Counted from the stretch's first letter, positions 32,521 to 45,523 are shown. The stretch: 64,000 nt of DNA from Hibiscus mutabilis (GCA_019671005.1 JAGYYJ010002271.1:1-64000); one strand, 5' to 3'. Notes: generated by a model not told the origin, from the sequence alone. Program-made: numbers and translations.

Positions 32521-33758
32521 TTTTTTATATGCATGTGTGAGGGATAGAGATGAGTTCTTTGTCAACTTTGCTTGACCCTACTCGACAATCATTGTTATTA
32601 TTGTCAACTTCGGTTTTGAGCATTTTCCCCCTCAATGTATTTGAGTCTTCATATAGTGGTAGGACTGATGAACATACATTCTTGTTGATTGACAGGGATC
32701 TAAATCTTAGCTGGTTAGGTCCAACTTTAACAAACCCTAAAATAAAAAAAATTAAAAAAAGGGTATTTGTCAAACCTATTCAATCCCATTTCAAGTGACT
32801 TGTAGGTCAAGGTATCTTTGATTTTTCATATGTGCAGCAATTTCTTAAAATTATATGTAATGAATCAAATTCTTAGCTAAAGAAGAAGAAATTTCTTGAT
32901 TGATACATCTGTGATCTTCATTCTCCCTGCAGAGAAAGTCAGCTACACCATTTTCTTCCATCGAAACCGACCGTTGAAAAGCTTAAAGAACTATCAATTT
33001 GCTGTGAAAATGAAAGTGTTGATCATTTCTGCAGTACTGAAACATTATTTTCATGTCAAAAAAAGGAAGAATCACACTGTGTCTGTTACAACCCCATTAT
33101 CTTTTGGCTGCATTTCAGGAAAAAATTTTGTTTTCTTTTTCCTTGTTTTCTTTAGGGTCTGTTGTAACATATTGTTTTCATATGCCAAATAAAAGGGTTA
33201 ATAATACATATTCTGTGAAACGTTTTTTCATGCAGAAACCAAAGGTTAAGGGTCAAGGGAGCCTTTGTTTTGGGCTTGTGGGGCCCCAAATGCACTAATG
33301 AAAGCTGCCTATGGTTCACTATTTTCACACAAATTTCAATACTAAAGATTGGATCACATATTGTTTTTTCATATTAGCCATTTTCAATCACCATCACCTT
33401 TAAAATTCCATATTTATTTTCTAAAAAAAAAAAAACAATGGTTTTAATCAGTGGTACAGCCTTTCCACTCATAACTTGATAAACCTAACCCTACCCTTAA
33501 TTATACCAAAAAACATGAGCAATGAACTGTCTGGATTGCTTAATGGAGAGTCCCTTTTAACTTCAACATTATTCATTTACTGTTAAGACTTGTTGCCTAT
33601 AAAAAGAGGGATTTCTAGTTCCCAAACACATGCAAGTTGTGAGTTGAAGTTAGCATAGAAGCTTAAAGCCTTTCTTACAACATATACTTCTGTTCTTTCT
33701 TCCCCTTTTCAGCATTGTTGTGCTCTTTCTTTCTTCCATTTGTTGAATATCAGAAAAA

Positions 33759-36700
33759 ATGGTCAGTTCTCTGAGTTTCAATAACACTATGAGGCATAGT
33801 ATCGTATCAATTGAATCTTCTGAAATGTTTTGTTCATGGATTTCCAGGAAGGGAAGATGAGTTGGAAGGTGGCTGATGCGGTGGACTACAAGGGTTTCCC
33901 CGCCGACAGGTTGAAAACCGGCGGTTGGGTTCCGGCTGCACTCGTCCTAGGTATGTTTGTTACATCATTGCTTGATTTGCTTTGAGATTAATTAACATTC
34001 CATGTGAGAAGGCGTTAGGTTTGAATTAATGTTTTTATCTTACAAGTTTTTAACATTCCATGTGACAACATTTATTATTACATCTATAACAAGTATAGTA
34101 GTATTTAAGTCAAAAAGACAATAGCTTTGGTGGAAATATACAAAAGAAGGTGATATTAATTCCATCAGATCAACATGCAGTTAGTTCATGCAAGATGAGG
34201 TTTGATGGGAGCTTTCAGGTCATAAGTAAAACTTTAAATATTTAATAAAGTTAGGAGATTCAGCAGTAAAAGATGTTGCATCTCGGGATAAAAAGAAAGG
34301 TTTAGATATTGAGATTCGAATAATTTTGTTGGCGGTCAAACCTGGTTTATTTGGTTCACCTTTATTTATGAGTGGATTGGAGCAAAGGGAGGTGAGGAGG
34401 GGGACAAACCACATGTGACCCTTCAAAACTTTAATTAAGAGCGGTTCAAAAATTTGGGGTCATGTGCAATTTATTAAAATGTGATCTTTAATTTATAATA
34501 TGAAAGATGTGTAAGTTTTTTTCAAATAAAGTTTTCTTAATAAAAAAAATGTTAAATTATTTTTTGAGCAACATAAAAATGACTCACAAATATTTAAAAT
34601 TTTAATATATTTTTTCAAAAATAAATTAATATTTTCACTTAAAAAGTATTATTCTTTTTGCATGTTTTGAAACAAAATCATCTATCCGCTTTCAATATCA
34701 ATTTCTTCCAAAAAGACCATCTCATTTTTTGAAAAATTATTATATATATTATCTTATTTTTTTCTAGAATATATATATTAAAAACTCATTTAAGCCTCTC
34801 TAAACCAAAGTTGACTCAAATCCACACATATATATAATAATAATATATATCATGTCATTTTCTTCTTGGAGTTTGGTGGGACCATTCATGCATGTAAAAG
34901 CTCTGAATTATTGAGATTTCCTCAAAGCCAATCTGCTTTCCACTATCATTCTTTGTGGTATTTAATATTACTCCACTTTTACAACATTATAGGCTTCACT
35001 TTCTTCTGACATTCCTTATCCTCCCAAAAACATCAAAGAAAAGGGTTTTCCTTTTGTTTATTTACTTAATTAAACTCTAATTAACAAGTAATCCTAGGGT
35101 TTATTTGAGCTGTGACATTTTCATACATGAAGAACAAAAGGAAAATGTAACTTTGAAATGATTTCATAGGGATTGAGGTCTGTGAGAGGCTTTCAACAAT
35201 GGGGATTGCGGTTAACCTTGTGACATACTTGGTTGGGGTGATGCATTTGCCGAGTTCGACATCGGCCAATGTCGTGACCGATTTCATGGGCACATCGTTC
35301 CTCCTGTGCTTGCTCGGAGGCTTTCTCGCTGATTCGTTCCTCGTCCGATACAAGACCATTGCCATATTTTCCATCATACAGACACTGGTGGGGTGTTTAA
35401 GAAAATTGTTTATAAGTTCAATATCTTTTGTGCTGCATGTTCAGCTTTTGATCTGTGGTGGTATTGATGGTGATGTTTTAGGGGACTGGTGCTTTAGCAA
35501 TAGCTACAAAGCTGCCACAACTACGCCCGCCGCCGTGCCGTGCATCGGCGTCCCATACATGCAAACCGGCGAATGGATTTCAGATGGGGATTCTATACGT
35601 GGCCTTATATCTAATTGCACTAGGCACAGGTGGCCTGAAATCAAGTGTCTCCGGATTCGGAACCGAACAATTCGATGAGAAAGATGAGAAGGAGAAAGCC
35701 CAAATGAGCTATTTTTTCAACAGGTTCTTCTTCTTCATCAGCACCGGAACCCTGACGGCGGTTACGGTGCTCGTCTACTTACAAGACAAAGTCGGTCGAA
35801 GCTGGAGTTACGGAATCTGCTCCGTTGCCATGCTTGTAGCCATCTTGATATTCTTATCAGGGACTAAAAGATACAGGTACAAGAAAAGTTTGGGAAGTCC
35901 AATTGTTCAGATTTTCCAAGTTATCATTGCTGCAATCAACAAAAGGAAGATGGAACTCCCTTACAGTGTTGAATTATTGTATGAGGATACACCGGAGGCT
36001 CAAAGAATTCATCACACTGATCAATTCCAGTGAGTTTATTTCATTGTTCTTCGCGTTTGATGTGAATGAATTCGATACATGATCACTTACGTATTTTGTT
36101 TTGTTGCCCTAGCTTCTTGGACAAGGCAGCCATTGTAGCCGAAGGCGATTTCGGAAGAGATGTCGTCTCGGCTCCGAATCCATGGAAACTTTGCTCGGTG
36201 ACACGGGTGGAAGAAGTGAAGATGATGGTGGGATTGTTGCCAATATGGGCCACAACCATCATATTTTGGACCACTTATGCACAGATGATCACTTTTTCAG
36301 TGGAGCAAGCCTCCACCATGGAAAGATCAATTGGAGGTTTCCTGATTCCTGCCGGTTCCCTCACCGTCTTTTTCGTCGCGGCTATATTGATCACCCTCGC
36401 GGTGTACGACCGTCTCATCATGCCGGTTTGGAAGAAGTGGAAAGGAAAACCAGGTAAGCATATGACCAGTGGCAAATTTAAAAAATTTTTTAAGACGGAC
36501 ATGTATATGATTTTTAAAATATCTAAAACATTTTCATAGATATTAAAAAATCAAGGACTAATTCATAAAATTTCAAAAAAAACATATGACACACAAAATT
36601 CTTCCACAGCTACAGATAATTGTTTCAATCTTACCATTTCCTGCAACAGGTTTCACCAACCTACAGAGAATTGCAATAGGCCTAGTCCTATCAACGTTCG

Positions 36701-37196
36701 GAATGGCAGCCGCCGCACTAGCCGAGAAGAAACGATTAGCGGTGGCGAGAGAGCAGCCGGTGCCTCCGCCACCGCCACGACAACACTTCCGATAAGCGTG
36801 TTCTTTCTGATTCCACAATTCTTCCTAGTGGGAGCCGGCGAGGCCTTCATATACACAGGCCAACTCGATTTCTTCATCACACAATCCCCCAAAGGAATGA
36901 AAACGATGAGCACCGGCCTCTTCCTCACGACGCTATCGCTCGGTTTCTTCGTCAGCAGCTTCCTGGTATCCGTGGTGAAGAGAGTCACCGGAGGAGGCAA
37001 CGACGGGCAAGGCTGGCTGGCTGATAACATAAACCATGGGAGACTTGACTGCTTCTATGGACTTTTAGCCGTTCTGGGGATCATAAACTTTGTAGTGTAT
37101 CTTGTCTGTGCCGTGTGGTACAAGCCAAGGAACCCGAAACCTGCCTTGCAGATGGAGACCATTGCCGATGGCTCATCTGCAGAGAATAAGTGCTAG
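33759..37196 (+). CDS. NPF6.2: NRT1/PTR family nitrate transporter NPF6.2-like, frameshifted in last exon
   Basis: Exons 33759-33761 (ATG only), 33848-33950, 35170-35387, 35482-36029, 36113-36453 and 36650-37196, all GT-AG. Closest by eye to Arabidopsis NPF6.2 (NRT1.4), a low-affinity nitrate transporter of the plasma membrane in petioles. It shares SWKVADAVDYKGFPADR, EVCERLSTMGIAVNLVTYL (with the ExxER proton-coupling motif), GTGGLKSSVSGFG, FFNRFFFFIS and TYAQMITFSVEQASTM. Restoring frame would give about 585 residues and 12 membrane spans. In the last exon two extra bases (GA at about 36751-36752, in a GAGAGAG run) shift the frame to a TAA at 36793-36795, leaving 452 residues and losing the last helices. 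The conserved FLGRY motif reads FLVRY here. Probably a null allele or young pseudogene; a sequencing error is possible. Confidence 0.88.
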
Positions 37197-39671
37197 GGTT
37201 CTTTAGAAAGGTTGCATGCATGATAATAACTGGTGTTATTGTAACTTTTGTCGTGTTTGTGGATTAAACAACTGGTTTGGGTTTGGACTTTGGTTTTTGT
37301 TTCTCTTCATTGTCTTCTTTACAATCAATAGAGAATCATGGTTTCAGTTCATCTACAATTGTTTTTAGCCATTTTCCCTAACAATCCAAGATATCTAACT
37401 GGTTTTTTAATAAGAAAGTTAACAATTTAATCACTCAATATCTAATTCTGAAATAAATAAAATATATAAGTATTATTATAAAAAATAAGTTTAATTTATT
37501 TTCAAAATACAATTTTTTACTTAGATCATTTTAATTTTTTCAAAATGTATAAGGTATACCATTATTTTATTTTCTCTATAAATTTATCTTTAATTTATAG
37601 TTAATTTTTTATTTGACCACTAGTCTATAATTTATTTTAGATCATCTTTTTCTTAGATGTTATGTAATTATTTTAGAACTAGTCTGATTGTAATTTTAAT
37701 TATTCAAATATGGATAAATGAAGAAGAATTATTGCATTCATCTCATTTGGATTGTAAGCTATGATACATATTAGGAAAATATATGTTAAAAGGACGTAAT
37801 ATTATTTGATATCATGATGAGTTTTTTATTCAAATATTTGATGGAATATAAAAACCCTATCTTTTTTTTTTTTTGAAAATTTTAATTTGAATTTTTAATT
37901 TAAAATTAATTTAAATAAAATTCTATAATTTCGTACTCTAATATTTCTTTTTTATTTTAATATCATATGTTTTATTCATGATTAATTTAGAGTTTAAATT
38001 TAAATTAAAAAATAATTTATAAATTCAAAAATTAAAATTATATACCATATTATGTATTATTTAAGGTTGATTTATTTTTAAAAGAATCGAAACCAACAAA
38101 ATAAGTTTTTTTTTTATTTTATGTATCAAATAATTTGTTTTATGACGATTTTAAATAATGTTTATATGTTTGTGTTATCTTTATATTATTTTTAATAATC
38201 ATGTTCATATTTTTGTATTTTTTCATATGCTCAAAGCATTATAATTTTATATAATATTTTTTCATGTTAATAATTTATTTATAAATTTAGTTATGTTTTT
38301 TATTAAACTTATCCACGAGTTGGATCTTAATTTTAATTTATCCAAATTGAATGTAAATAATAAAAATGTTAAAATAAAACCTAAATTTTAATATTTCATT
38401 GATTTTTTAATAGAAAATGGGTACTAAATGAAAGTTTTTCTGAAATTGGATAGCTTTTCAGCTCAACCCGTGAACAACCAAATTCTCTATCTATTATGAA
38501 TGGTTTCAGTCGTAGAAGATAATTATGTTTTTCTTAAGTGATTTGAGTTTGAGCAATGTAGTTTGTAAGTGTTGTGTGAGTTTATTTAAATTTAAAATCA
38601 AATTAAAATTTTATCTTATAATTGAATTAAAATGTTAAAAAATATGCATTCACTAAATATCATATTGTGTATACAAATTTCAAAAATTAATTTAGAGAAG
38701 AAAATATATGTTCATAGTGTGTTTACCTTTATTTTTTATTTGATTTATTATAATTTTTATAAATTAAAAATTCACTCTTATATGAATATTTATATTTTAT
38801 ATAAAATTATTATTTAACATATTGACAATGTAGTCTTTTAATTCTACTAACGGGATTAAGAAGTGTCAAGTGTTTTTAATTAATTATTTAAATGAAAAAA
38901 ATATTTTTTACATTGTTAATGTATTTAAAAAAAGTTCCACAAGCTATTCAAAAAAAAATTCAAAAAAAAGAGTTGAATGGATGTCATGTGATATTTAGAG
39001 TTTAGGGTTTTAGGTCTAGAGTTTAGGAATCTTAATTTAAGGTTTATGAATTGTGGCAACAGTATTTAAACATTGTTTGTGAAATTAAATTTTTTATTGT
39101 CAGTATATCAAATACTAACCTTATTTAAAATATTAAAAATTAACAAACAAAATTCAAATATTCTTAACTTTAATTCATTCAATGAATGACAAAAAACGGC
39201 TCAATAATTTTATATCAAAAACTAAATTTTTATTCATTCTAATTTTTGAGAGTTTGATGACCATTTTATATTTTTTGAATAGTTTAGTTGCTCACTTCAT
39301 CTCTTAACTTTTAAAAAGGTTCTCAAGTTGAATTTAAATATGTGAACTTTATATTTAAATGTTTTTAAAAGAGCGCTCAAACAAAAAAAAATAATTATCC
39401 ATCCTTTATTAGTATGAATAGCTAATTTTTCCAGTTGATGTAAAAATTGTTTTTGGAAGGGACATGAACACATCCAATCACCTTTAATTGACTTGAAACC
39501 ACACCATCTAATCCGATTGAACTCAAATGGTTCACCCTCTTATTCCTAATCATCTACAAATGGATTTAAATTATATATTTTTTTGACAAATTTTAAATTT
39601 AATTCTAATCATACTTAAAGGGACTAGGAAGGGAGACTCTAAGGGGAAGGAAGGGATTGTTCCTAATGAGT
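37197..39671. other. AT-rich intergenic DNA
   Basis: The first 150-200 bp should be the transporter's 3' UTR. The rest is very AT-rich with no coding signal and no clear element. Confidence 0.5.
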
Positions 39672-40290
39672 CTAGAATTTATGATCTAAAGGAATATGAA
39701 GAAATAAAGATGAGCAGCTTAACCATCCAATCAAATGTGATACTGTTTCAGAAGCAAGACCGCAAAATGGGCAAGAAATGTCCGAAATCGAAGAAACGCC
39801 TCTTTTAATCAACTCAACTCTAACATGGATCCGATTTCGAATCACTTGCCAAATGAAGATTTCAACTTTGAGAGGAGCCAACCCAAGCCACACGATCTGC
39901 TCCCATTTAGGATCAACATGCCGTAAATTGTAGAGTTTTTTATGAATTGAATTTACAGTAAATACCCCATCACTCAAATCAGCCCAGCTGACCCAACCTT
40001 TGGATAGATTACTTGAGCGGAACCCTTGAAGAAGATGCCAGAAATCGTTCCATTAATCTAATTCCTAATCAAACGCTTGTCTTCTCAACATAATTGTCCA
40101 TGACCAATTCGATCTATTTTTAATTCCAAAATCTGCAACAACTTTATCTTTGTTACAAGCCAACGAATAAATTCGAGGGAATTCAAATCTAAGGGCGTCA
40201 TCGCCTACTTGAAATAGAAATTTGCTCCTAAACCAAGAACCAAAAGAATCGTCTTCATATACAGCAGACAACACGCCCTTCTAAAGTCAA
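39672..40290 (-). mobile_element. L1-type LINE fragment (zf-RVT region of ORF2)
   Basis: Minus-strand frames 40274-40065 (SFGSWFRSKFLFQVGDD ... FPRIYSLACNKDKVVADFG) and 39977-39672 (DGVFTVNSIHKKLYN ... WLGLAPLKVEIFIW ... CPFCGLASETVSHLI) form the zinc-binding tail found after the reverse transcriptase of plant L1-type LINEs. Reverse transcriptase and endonuclease parts are absent and stops break the frame, so it is a dead 3'-part copy. Confidence 0.8.
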
Positions 40291-41864
40291 GAGATCCTGT
40301 TCGAATTTGAAGCCGGTAATAATTTGCAAGAGTCGTAATTGTACTTACATTGAATAATCCTCTGCCGAAACCACTTAAAACATTCTATTTGAAACAAGAT
40401 TTGTTTACGCATGCAAAACATAAATGAGCTTTTTCACGACAATACCTACATTGATTGACACGATATCCATAATTATCCGCAGTGGTTTTGAGCATGTGTT
40501 TTGACCGCTTATGTTTTAAAAAAAAAGGGTCTTAAAATAATTTAAGATAAAAACAAAATATTAATTATGGAGCAGAGATAAAGTAAATGAAAAAAATAAA
40601 ATAGAGATTTTTAGTCATGTTATACTTGTATATTTATTCAAAATCTAACCTACCATATACATAAGTTAACAAATATTTAATTTTTTTTAATTTAATGACC
40701 ATGATTTAATAAATTGTACATGACCCCCTGAATTTTTAAACCATTATAAAAAAATATTGATAATTTGTTGATAATAAATGGTACGTTAAACTCGAGTTCA
40801 GATAAATGTACTTATTTCCCTTAGTTTATATGAATTTATAACAGAAAAATAACTTAACCGATGTAAATAAGTATTGATAATTTGTTGACGGTAAATATTT
40901 TACAAGCACGACTTATAGTTCAAGACATAATATTTTTCGTGTTCGTTCATTAAAAATCTTCTTTTAATTTTTTTTAGTCCGTTGTTTTTGTTCCAAAAGA
41001 GTAATGATTCCTCATATTTTATGCAGTTTATTTACGTATTTGCACTTAATAGAATATTGAGGGAACCTCCCTTTGTTTTTGACACATTCAACCGAAGTTT
41101 AAGGAGAAAGAACTAGTTTATAGTGGTGTAAATAAATATTGATAATTTGTTGAGATAAAATATTGTACAAATATGTTTTGTAGTATGAGACATAGGTTCC
41201 TCATCTTCTTCACTCAATTATATGCAACTTTAAACTTAAATTTCTTAACTTCAGTTGTTTCTTCTTCTACTCTCGAAAAATCTTCGGCTCCTGTTGTAAC
41301 TCTAAAGTTAATAAAATCAATTGGATTAAATTATACCAAAAATATACCTAACAAGTTGAACAAAGAGTCGCGTTAGGTTTTGCAATTAACAACCTTCAAA
41401 TTTCTTTCGGTCGCTGAAGTTTTTCTCTATCATCAACATAGGTAAAAAGTTGTTTTTAGGATTTTTTTTTTTCGATTCATAGATGAATCGGAGCGTTTTG
41501 TTTATGATATGAAAATGAATATGGAGTTTGGCTCCTTGATAAATTAAAACCGTGCCGTAGAGATGAAAAATATTAAAATAAGTCGCATCGTAACAGCATC
41601 ACAAAATTAACGGAGAGTGACCAAAACAATTTCAATGTGTAAAATTTAGTGAGTAAATTAGAGATTTTGAAACTTCAGTGACCGAAATAGATCTAAGAGT
41701 AAAATTCAGTGATATTTACCGAATTTACCCTTAAATGACATTAAAGATGATGGAGTGGGTAGGTTTGCGCAGTAACAATGATAGGATTTGGCTTTAGATG
41801 TGCCATTAAACTTCTCAAGTCCCAACACAATGCGTTAAGCCTTCAGTTTCCCTGAGAATATTTA
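40291..41864. repeat. Intergenic; thrice-repeated ATTGATAATTTGTTGA module
   Basis: The module (TATTGATAATTTGTTGA) occurs near 40754, 40872 and 41137, with partly shared flanks (GTGTAAATAAATATTG, GATGTAAATAAGTATTG). The copies are diverged and unevenly spaced. Around 41590-41740 sequence such as CAGTGACCGAAATAG resembles MITE arms. No gene. Confidence 0.5.
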
Positions 41865-41915
41865 ATGAACTCACATACTCGAAGATCACATTCACAGCAC
41901 TCATCCTCAGCAGCA

Positions 41916-43507
41916 ATGTCAAATGCAAAATTTACTCCAACTACACCCCACTTCTTCCAGCCTCTCTTACCAGGCTTCCACCATCACCTTGTAAGTCTCT
42001 CGTTCTCTCTTTTTCAATCTGTGCATACGCATTGGGCTGTGTTTTCTAAGTACTGCAACCTGCATGCACTTTTTGCAGACGATTCCTCTTTCGTTTTCCA
42101 AACACTACTTGAAGAGTCCAATCAACTGTCAAAGAGCTGTGCTGAGAAGCCATGGAAGGACATGGTCCGTGAAGATCAGGGACCGGAGATTCGAAGATGG
42201 GTGGGAAGATTTTGCTAAAGACCACGACCTGCATGTGGGGGATTTCTTGGTGTTCGGATATGGAGGGAATCTGGTGTTCGATGTTGTGGTGTTTGACACC
42301 ACTGCATGCCGGAGAGAATTTCCACTATCTGCTACCAAAGATCATCCAGAAAGATTAATTGGGAGTAAGCTCTTTTCTTTGTTTCCCAATCACCTTATAT
42401 ATATATATCGAAAATTGGATAAGTATTATAGTTTATTGCACCATAGGGTCTTCAAAGTTCTAACTATGACCTTCCAAATGACCACTAAACTTTCAAATGT
42501 TCTAATTTCACCCTTAAACCATAATCCTCATTCTAAATTGGTCATCAAAAACATTCTAAATTAGTCCTAAACTTTTGAAAATTCCAATTCATCCTCAAAG
42601 TATCGTTTGCCATATCATAATTTACATAAAGCGCATCGATGTTTACATGACAATTAATATCAGATATGATTAGCATATACTGATAATTTAGAGATGAAAT
42701 TAGAACATGTAAAAATTTGTGGACTAATTTAAAATGAGAGCACTAGTTTGAGGAAGAAATTGGAATGTTCAAATGGTGGCCAATTTAGAATCAGAGCTAT
42801 AGCTTACGGATGGAATTAAAACGCTTAAAAGTTTAGAGACCAATTTAGAATGACGTGCAATGCAATTAACTCTAACTACTATGTTTTGATGGTTTAGAGC
42901 TGCACGAGAAACGGGCGAGCACCTCGGGTAGCCATGGAAGCCCTCATTTTGTGGCAACTTTGAGCCGTGACAGCATGAAAAGTTTCAGACTGGTTAGTAT
43001 ATATGTTACAAACAATATGCCTATTTCTTGGTTTCAGGCTTTTCAGCTGCTATATCACAGTTTATGTTTCCAATTGTACAACTACAGAATGTTCCAAGAA
43101 AATTTGCGAGGTCCAATGGTCTGGTAGGCAGATGTTGTGAGATGATTGTTGTTGACGAACAACGAAGGTCATGGATTGTAAGTCTACGGCACAAGGGAAG
43201 TGATGGCCAAGTCTATATCGGATGCGGTTGGAGAGACATTTGCATTGCAAATCACCTTGTCGAAATGGACTGTGTCTTGCTTGAGCTCATTGGAAATGGA
43301 ACTACGCCTGTGTTTAAGCTTCACAGTATGTAATTACAGAATGGTTTCGTTTTTCCATCAAAACTTGATTGTTTTGCGTTTGGGATTTGGTTTATCTCAT
43401 TGTTCCTTACTTTTCTTACAGCAGTTGCAAGCGACTCAGAAGGCGAAAGAATGTCGAATTATCATAATTCCAACGCTGGTCGCTCAGGATCTGTCGTGTA
43501 TTTTTAG
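41916..43507 (+). CDS. B3 domain protein, REM-like, two B3 domains
   Basis: Exons 41916-41990, 42079-42364, 42898-42992, 43088-43325 and 43422-43507 join in frame with GT-AG borders to 259 residues. Domain 1 (about residues 7-105): HFFQPLLPGFHHHL, TIPLSFSKHYLKSPI, GRTWSVKIRDRRFEDGWEDF, HDLHVGDFLVFGYGG. Domain 2 (about 140-235): SPHFVATLSRDSMKSFRL, NVPRKFARSNGL, SWIVSLRHKGSDGQVYIGCG, MDCVLLELIGNG. REM proteins are plant DNA-binding factors, often acting in meristems and flowers; targets are mostly unknown. An upstream in-frame ATG at 41865 would add 17 residues. The later ATG is preferred because it leads directly into the B3 fold. Intron 2 (42365-42897) holds inverted AATTTAGAAT-type sequence, probably a MITE. 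The last exon, and so the C-terminus, is the least certain. Confidence 0.85.
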
Positions 43508-44079
43508 AATGAATGGCAATGGTGCGAACAGCTGAGTGGTCGTTTTCATTTTGTATGCAGTTTCCAAGTTACTATCTGTTGGCATTTTGAGCAGTGAAAT
43601 GTAATTTCTCCGAACCTGTAGTCTAAAGCAGAAAGGTGAACAAGTGAAATGTTGTTTTGTCTTAAATTCGGTATGTGATTTATTGGTCGGTTAATTCAAA
43701 TTGAATACTGCAAAAGTTCATTGTGAGTGCTCCCCTTCAACATAGTACGGCTGTGGGAGCACATTCGAAATTTACGAAATTGGGAAGACATGGCTTGGTC
43801 GACTGAGAGTTGCACCTCAGCATCTCTAAGCATCTGTTCCCCTATACACCAAAACCTGACAAAGATGAACATTAACACTGTCTAACCTGTTATTACATGT
43901 ACCAGTTAATCCAACACTAATTACGTCTTTAATACTATTTTAAATCACTTTTGTGCTAGGTTTAAGGATAGTACAAATAAGAGATTGCACATTCTAAGAA
44001 TCTCAACCCAGATTTTTTCAGAACAATCAGCAAACATATGGATTACTCGACTCCATTCCTTCATTGCAAAGCAAATATT

Positions 44080-44440
44080 GACCATCAACTGACATGCCCC
44101 AATTTCAACAGCTTGTTCAAGGTGACCATCCAGGAATTATAAGATAACTTAGGAACATGAAGGGGGAACCAAGCAGCCGTCTGCCACATCCCTTAACTTC
44201 AAGAATTTTCTCCAGCTCCATCTGCAGCTAGAACTAGCCTTCACTGAGACCTGCCAAAAGAAGTATTCTTCGGCAAGTAAGCATCCACCCACGCAAGCCA
44301 TAGTGAACCTTGACCAGACAATACACTCTTAACAAAATTATACGAACTCTGCTCCGGCAATCCAAACTTCCCTCAGATTTTGGAAGACAAAATTTGCTTC
44401 CAAGCAACTTGAGCCCCCACAGTTACGTCTATTCCAAAAA
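44080..44440 (-). mobile_element. L1-type LINE fragment, unit 1
   Basis: In minus-strand frames AQVAWKQI, SLWLAWVDAYL, FFWQVSVKASSS and SWRKFLKLRDVA can be read, the conserved stretch before the zf-RVT domain of plant L1 elements. Frameshifts are present. It lies next to B3-like sequence on the plus strand and is copied in the next unit. Confidence 0.65.
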
Positions 44441-44464
44441 TTTGCAAGGTGCTATCATCTCATG

Positions 44465-44579
44465 GACAGATTTTGAGAGACGATTGTTGTCGATGGCGAA
44501 CAGCGAAGGTCATGAATGGCAACTATATGCCACAAAGAATCCAACGGTGACCCACGCAAAGACTAAAGACTGCTGCTGC
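44465..44579 (+). pseudogene. B3-domain fragment, unit 1 (REM-like)
   Basis: GACGATTGTTGTCGATGGCG, followed by AACAGCGAAGGTCATG, matches the second-B3 exon of the neighbouring REM-like gene (GATGATTGTTGTTGACGAAC, then AACGAAGGTCATGG at about 43141-43171). The frame is broken and the fragment ends at the duplication joint. Confidence 0.65.
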
Positions 44580-44589
44580 CACATCCCTT

Positions 44590-44800
44590 AACTTCATAGT
44601 TTTTCTCCAGCTCCAGCTAGAATTAGCCTTCACTGAGACCTGCCAAAAGTAAGTATTCTTCAGCAAGTAAAGAGCAACTTAAGCAACCCATACTGAACCT
44701 TCACCAGCCAAGATATTCTTAATCAACAAAATTATAGAAGCTCTGTTCCAGCAATCGCAATCCTCCCTCAGATTTTGGAAGACAAAAATTTGCTTCCAAG
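44590..44800 (-). mobile_element. L1-type LINE fragment, unit 2
   Basis: The second copy of the LINE piece, more decayed. The CTTCACTGAGACCTGCCAAA stretch and the CTCAGATTTTGGAAGAC stretch repeat those of unit 1. Confidence 0.6.
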
Positions 44801-44859
44801 CAACTCAAGCACCCACTGTTACATTTATTCCAAAAGAACCTTCATCTCATAGACAGATT

Positions 44860-45120
44860 TTGAGAGACGATTGTTGTTGACAAACAGCAAATGTCATGAA
44901 TGGCAACTATAAGCCACAAAGAATCCAACGGTGATGTCCATATTGGACTCGGATGGAGTAAAAATTGCCTTGCAAACAACCTCAAGGAAAAGGATCGTGT
45001 CTTACTTGAGCTAATTGGAAACGGATATGCTCCTTTTTCCCCAGAGGTTGAAAGCAATTCAGATGGCAAAAGAAGTAAACTGTTGTTTTATCTGTATATA
45101 TCAACTGTCTTATGGAAGTA
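44860..45120 (+). pseudogene. B3-domain fragment, unit 2 (REM-like)
   Basis: It encodes SNGDVHIGLGWSKNCLANNL and KEKDRVLLELIGNGYAPFSP, parallel to SDGQVYIGCGWRDICIANHL and VEMDCVLLELIGNGTTPVF of the intact gene. It is longer than unit 1 because it also keeps the 3' part of the exon. No start, first domain or splice partners, so a pseudogene piece. Confidence 0.75.
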
Positions 45121-45523
45121 AAAAGAAAGATGTGTAAATTTATGAGATTAATGCGTAATGCGTTAATAAATAGCAGAACTTAAATATGTTGCAAAACTAA
45201 CAAATAATTCAAGCCCTGAACTTAAATTTATTAGCAAAGGAATTCCTGCAACTAATTTAACCCATATTTTACCATTGTGTAAACCTAAAATGGTTATGGG
45301 TCACCTAAAGTTTGGTACAATAGAATTTGATTGATGCTAGACATTTCTTTCAATGATGGGATGATAAAAAAAGGTATATATGATTACCCCATGCAGCCAA
45401 TTACTGCAACTGCAAATCATCAGCTGTTTCAGCTTTCTTGATCTGATTCCCTCCCAAGTAAGGTTGATTTGTATTTCAAACCCGGGTTTCGAGCTGGAGA
45501 TGTCTCGTCCATAACTGAAAGAA

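Larger units (their letters stand above)
44185..44934. repeat. Tandem duplication of a LINE + B3 mosaic, 395-bp unit
   Basis: Unit 1 is 44185-44579 and unit 2 44580-44934. Both start CACATCCCTTAACTTCA, run through CTCAGATTTTGGAAGACAAA and CAGATTTTGAGAGACGATTG, and end near GAATCCAACGGTGA. The copies differ by substitutions and small indels. Confidence 0.88.

Noticed and set aside
36798..37196. Separate gene for the last transporter part
   Set aside because: Its sequence continues NPF6.2 exon 6 exactly; it only looks separate because of the frameshift.
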